Under the pieces are notes generated by a model that did no database searches, was not told the origin of the DNA, and saw nothing but the letters and a program-made list of their open reading frames with translations. A stretch of DNA of 64,000 nucleotides from Acetobacteraceae bacterium (GTDB taxonomy: Bacteria; Pseudomonadota; Alphaproteobacteria; Acetobacterales; Acetobacteraceae). The translations under genes were made by a program, and so were the position numbers. The stretch is taken from NCBI GenBank assembly GCA_027451405.1, contig DAIDJM010000002.1:62001-126000 (forward strand), in the 5' to 3' direction. Position 1 is the stretch's first letter. Each line of letters starts with the position of its first letter. Positions 61,020 to 64,000 of this stretch are shown piece after piece.

Positions 61020-62954
61020 ATGCCCTCTCAACGCTCCGTCTCCCGGATCGCCATCAACGTCGCGGCCGACGGCGCCCTCGCCGCGATCGCCGCGCCGATC
61101 GCCCGCTGGATCGCCGATCCGCAGGGCGGGCTGCTGCATCCGCTCTGGTTCGTCGCCGGTGGCGGCATCACGCTGCTGCTCGGCGGCCTGCCCTTCCGGC
61201 TCAGCCAGCAATATTGGCGATTCGCCGGCATCAGCGATCTCACGGGCGTCATCGGCAGTTCGATCGCGAGCGCGATTCTGTTCGCCGCGCTGCTGCTCGC
61301 GACCGGCTTTCCGCTGCCGACCATCACCTTCCCGATCATCCATGCCGGCACGCTCGCGGTGCTGCTCGGCGCGCCCCGGCTTGCCTACCGGCTCTATCAC
61401 GGGCGGCCGCGCATCGCCGACGCGCCGACCGAGACGATCCTGCTGATCGGGGCCGGGGACGCGGCCGACGCTTTTCTGCGGACCCTCTCGGGGCGGAGCC
61501 GCGCGCGCTTTCGCGTCGCCGGCCTGCTGGCGCTGGCCGACCGGCAGACCGGACGGCGCATGCACGGCCGCCCGATTCTCGGCACGGTGGCCGAGGCGCC
61601 GGCGATCCTGGCGCGGCTGCGCAGCCGCAAAAGACTGCCCCAGGCGCTCGTCGTGACCGACGCCGGCTTCGTCGGCCCGCCGCTTGCGTCCCTCATCGCC
61701 GTCGCCGAAGCCGAGTCGATCCCGGTGCGCCGGGCGCCCAGCCCGACCGCGCTCACCTCCGCCGACCGGATCGAACTCCGGCCGGTCGCGATCGAGGATC
61801 TGCTCAACCGGCCCGAGGTCGAACTCGATCGCGAGGGCATGGACCGGCTGATTGCCGGCCGCACGGTCGCCGTCACCGGCGCGGGCGGCAGCATCGGCGC
61901 CGAACTCGCGCGTCAGATCGCGGCGCTGCGGCCGGCCAGCCTGATCCTGATCGACAACAGCGAATACGCGCTCTGGCAGATCGATCTCGAGCTCGGCGAA
62001 CGCTGCCCCGAGACGCCCCGTCGCGCCGTCGTCGCCGACATCCGGGACGCGGGCCGGATCGCGTCCCTGTTCGAGGAGGCCCGTCCGGCCCTCGTGTTCC
62101 ACGCGGCGGCGCTCAAACACGTGCCCATCGTCGAGGCGAACCCGCTCGAAGGGCTTCTGACGAACGCCTGCGGCACGCGCATCGTGGCCGACGCCGCCCG
62201 CGCCGCCGGCGCGATCGCGACCGTGCTGATCTCCACTGACAAGGCGGTCAATCCGTCGAGCCTGATGGGGGCCAGCAAGCGGCTCGCCGAACTTTACGGC
62301 CAGGCCCTCGATATCGCGGCGCGGCGCGCGGGCGGCATGCGCTGCATCACGGTGCGGTTCGGCAACGTGCTCGGCAGCACCGGCAGCGTGGTGCCGCTCT
62401 TCACGCGCCAGCTCGCGCGCGGCGGGCCGCTCACGGTCACGCATCCGGAGATGCAGCGCTATTTCATGACCGTGACGGAGGCGGTGTCGCTCGTGCTGCA
62501 GGCCGCCGTCGTGGGCATCGCCGATCCCGCGATCGGCGAGCATGGCGGCATCTTCGTGCTCGATATGGGCCGGCCCGTGCGTATCCTCGACCTCGCGCGG
62601 CAAATGATCCTGCTCGCCGGCCTGAAGCCGGAACGCGATGTGCAGATCGTTTTCACCGGGCTGCGTCCCGGCGAGAAACTCAACGAGGAATTGTTCCACG
62701 GCGAGGAGGCGCCGGTGCCGATCGGCCATCCCGGTCTGCTGATCGCGGCGCCGCGCACGGCGGACGAAACCGCGGTCGCCGCCGCGCTCGAGGCGATCAC
62801 CGGCGCGGCGCGGCGGAACGATGCGGCCGCGGCGATCGCGACCCTGCGCGCCCTGGTGCCGGAATATGCGATCCCGCAGGGGGCGTTGCCCCCCGCGCCC
62901 CAACTAGGGCCGGCGGCCCCGGACCCCGATTCCCTGAACGTGGTGGAGGCCTGA
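61020..62954 (+). CDS. CapD/WbpM-like nucleoside-diphosphate-sugar 4,6-dehydratase
   Basis: 644 residues. Four N-terminal membrane helices (to about 125), a first Rossmann-like domain (TILLIGAGDAADAF), then the catalytic domain: NAD motif VTGAGGSIGAELARQI near 285, VFHAAALKHVP, the S-M-x3-K-type active site ISTDKAVNPSSLMGASKR, and VRFGNVLGSTGSVVPLF. It converts a UDP-HexNAc to a 4-keto-6-deoxy sugar for polysaccharide. The last 30 residues (IPQGALPPAPQLGPAAP onward) come from a dispersed repeat. Stop and yccF ATG are adjacent. Confidence 0.92.
   Translation: MPSQRSVSRIAINVAADGALAAIAAPIARWIADPQGGLLHPLWFVAGGGITLLLGGLPFRLSQQYWRFAGISDLTGVIGSSIASAILFAALLLATGFPLPTITFPIIHAGTLAVLLGAPRLAYRLYHGRPRIADAPTETILLIGAGDAADAFLRTLSGRSRARFRVAGLLALADRQTGRRMHGRPILGTVAEAPAILARLRSRKRLPQALVVTDAGFVGPPLASLIAVAEAESIPVRRAPSPTALTSADRIELRPVAIEDLLNRPEVELDREGMDRLIAGRTVAVTGAGGSIGAELARQIAALRPASLILIDNSEYALWQIDLELGERCPETPRRAVVADIRDAGRIASLFEEARPALVFHAAALKHVPIVEANPLEGLLTNACGTRIVADAARAAGAIATVLISTDKAVNPSSLMGASKRLAELYGQALDIAARRAGGMRCITVRFGNVLGSTGSVVPLFTRQLARGGPLTVTHPEMQRYFMTVTEAVSLVLQAAVVGIADPAIGEHGGIFVLDMGRPVRILDLARQMILLAGLKPERDVQIVFTGLRPGEKLNEELFHGEEAPVPIGHPGLLIAAPRTADETAVAAALEAITGAARRNDAAAAIATLRALVPEYAIPQGALPPAPQLGPAAPDPDSLNVVEA
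62877..62932 (+). repeat. Dispersed two-hairpin repeat, copy 13 (coding)
   Basis: CAGGGGGCG-TTG-CCCCC stem, then AGGGCC-GGC-GGCCCC and GGACCCC, read through in frame as the CapD-like C-terminus; the loop stop seen in pssA and tesA copies is absent. Confidence 0.75.
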
Positions 62955-63389
62955 ATGGCATTGCTGCTGAACCTCATCTGGATCGTGTTCGGCGGGCTCC
63001 TCATGGCCGTGGGATGGTTCCTCGCCGGCATCCTGGCCGCCGTCACCATCGTCGGGCTGCCCTGGGCGATGGCCTGCTTCCGGATCGCCAACTATTCGCT
63101 GTTCCCGTTCGGGCGCGAGGCGGTGCCGCGCGACGTGCTGACGGGACGCGAGGATCTCGGCACCGGGCCGCTCGGGCTCGTGGGCAACCTGATCTGGATG
63201 GTGTTCCTCGGCATCTGGCTCGCGATAGGCCATCTGATCTCGGCGCTTGCCTGCGCGATCACGATCATCGGGATTCCGTTCGCCATCGTGCATGTCCGCC
63301 TGGCGGGGCTGAGCCTCGCGCCGATCGGCGTCGAAATCGTCGATAAGCAGGTCGCCGAGGCGGCCCGGCGCTCGCCTTTCCGGCTCTGA
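62955..63389 (+). CDS. YccF family inner-membrane protein
   Basis: 144 residues with two YccF repeats: LLNLIWIVFGGLLMAVGWFLAG...VGLPWAMACFRIANYSLFPFG and LVGNLIWMVFLGIWLAIGHLI...IIGIPFAIVHVRLAGLSLAPIG. Function unknown. Starts immediately after the CapD-like stop (TGAATG), so it is translationally coupled to it, but the repeat-derived end of the upstream gene suggests this junction was rearranged. Confidence 0.92.
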   Translation: MALLLNLIWIVFGGLLMAVGWFLAGILAAVTIVGLPWAMACFRIANYSLFPFGREAVPRDVLTGREDLGTGPLGLVGNLIWMVFLGIWLAIGHLISALACAITIIGIPFAIVHVRLAGLSLAPIGVEIVDKQVAEAARRSPFRL

Positions 63390-63445
63390 AACGGAGCCGG
63401 AGGCAGCCATCGCCGGGGCGGCGTCAACCCACACGCATCTCCGCG

Positions 63446-64000
63446 CTACGGCGAGGGTTCGGGCCCGCTCTCCCAGGAGAGAAAGCGGAATTTCCAGGCC
63501 GGGCCGCTCAGCGATCCGTCGAGGCGCAGCAGCACGCGCCGGATGAAGCGGGAATGGTCCGGCCCTTCGGCGGTGACGGTCAGCTTGAGGACGGTCGGGC
63601 CGCGCGTGTCGGGCGCATCGACCGAGAGGTTGGCGGTGCGCCGCGCGATCTCGATCGCGGCCTGGACGGTCGGGCCGGCATATTGCAGCCATGGGCCCTG
63701 TTCGAGGGCGAGCGTCAGATAGGGCCGCGCCGCCTTGTAGAGCGCCGGGGTGACGCCGCGCACGAGCTTGAGCTCGTCGAGCCGCTCGAATTCCTGGCCG
63801 GGCGGACCCCATAGCCGGCCGTCGGCGCGATATTGCGACGCCGCACCATCGTCGGTGCCGCCTTGCTGGTGCCAGTCGGTGATGCCGACCGCCGCATTGC
63901 GGGCCGTGCCGCTGTCGAAGCCGAGCGCGAGAAACAGCGATTCGAGCAGCGGCTCCGGCACCTGATTGATGTCGAGCTTGCCGCGTTCGTCCTCGATTTC
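63446..64000 (-). CDS. gspK: Type II secretion system minor pseudopilin GspK, C-terminal part
   Basis: 185 codons visible, running off the right edge. EIEDERGKLDINQVPEPLLESLF is the GspK DExGRxNLN-type region, followed by GITDWHQQGG (ligand-bearing D-W pattern) and FERLDELKLVRGVTPALYKAARPYLTL, the helix-hairpin SAM-like segment. GspK caps the pseudopilus tip with GspI/J. The frame stays open upstream to position 64000. Other gsp genes presumably lie to the right. Confidence 0.88.
   Translation of the reverse strand, partial: EIEDERGKLDINQVPEPLLESLFLALGFDSGTARNAAVGITDWHQQGGTDDGAASQYRADGRLWGPPGQEFERLDELKLVRGVTPALYKAARPYLTLALEQGPWLQYAGPTVQAAIEIARRTANLSVDAPDTRGPTVLKLTVTAEGPDHSRFIRRVLLRLDGSLSGPAWKFRFLSWESGPEPSP

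Noticed and set aside
59745-62903. A 1052-codon open frame on the minus strand
   Set aside because: Antisense to the CapD-like gene and in a wrong frame of the WecA-like gene; composition is typical of shadow frames.

Overview
The window is about 67% GC by eye, very densely coded and rich in 4-bp start/stop overlaps. The gene set (SUV3-type helicase with a paired S4 protein, fused indolepyruvate oxidoreductase, mutM/ubiE/coaBC/dut block, split gatCAB, phosphoketolase, mitochondrial-type cytochrome c, fusaric-acid-type efflux) points to an alphaproteobacterium. The dispersed GCCTCCGGC/GGGGCC hairpin repeats, together with the phosphoketolase, suggest Acetobacteraceae (an acidophilic or acetic-acid-type lineage). 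That placement is inference; there is no rRNA in the window. No gene-free stretch exceeds about 300 bp.

Layout. 1-1849: 3' end of an RND efflux operon (pump plus adaptor, leftward). 1877-6806: TetR regulator and a phosphotransferase-like protein facing a rightward unit of a broken thiolase, an SDR and a GMC oxidoreductase, probably an alcohol/acyl-CoA catabolic cluster. 7019-11795: guaB, a DUF72 protein, a ZIP-like membrane protein, and rlmE with Ppx/GppA. 11908: tRNA-Gln(CTG). 12260-18361: secreted beta-propeller/phosphoesterase, then a FUSC-DUF1656-HlyD efflux operon. 18427: tRNA-Thr(TGT). 18670-24702: fused indolepyruvate oxidoreductase, a PcaF-type thiolase, a frameshifted acyl-CoA thioesterase and a membrane protein. 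24803-26700: bestrophin-like protein, thiG and thiS under a TPP riboswitch. 26775-35961: pssA, a lipoprotein-type ABC exporter pair divergent from tesA, pdxY, rsmB, a GNAT, a GT87-like membrane protein and ruvX. 36034-39757: gatC-gatA-[two small genes]-gatB. 39823-43712: mutM divergent from ubiE-coaBC-dut-VTT. 43782-47031: cytochrome c, phosphoketolase and a solo lipoyl-domain protein, with two FNR-type boxes. 47212-50988: cysE, a secreted phosphoesterase and a UbiH-family monooxygenase. 50989-53007: glnK-amtB with a sigma54/NtrC-like control region. 53151-54749: cyclophilin-like protein, a MITE-like inverted repeat, a MarR regulator and a small unknown protein. 54903-59833: S4 protein with an SUV3-like helicase, an M17 aminopeptidase and a MarR protein. 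59858-64000: WecA/MraY-like transferase, a CapD-like dehydratase, YccF and the end of gspK.

The most unusual feature is a dispersed repeat made of two stacked hairpins. It occurs about 15 times, usually beginning on or within about 15 bases of a stop codon. Stem sequences differ between copies while base pairing is preserved. Several copies have been absorbed into protein ends: the C-termini of PssA, TesA, the GT87-like protein and the CapD-like protein, and the apparent N-termini of the WecA-like and cyclophilin-like proteins. Fragments of it also appear to supply Shine-Dalgarno sequences. It looks like a terminator or BIME-like element that is remodelling gene ends.

I see no CRISPR array, phage, intact insertion sequence, biosynthetic cluster or recognisable defence system.
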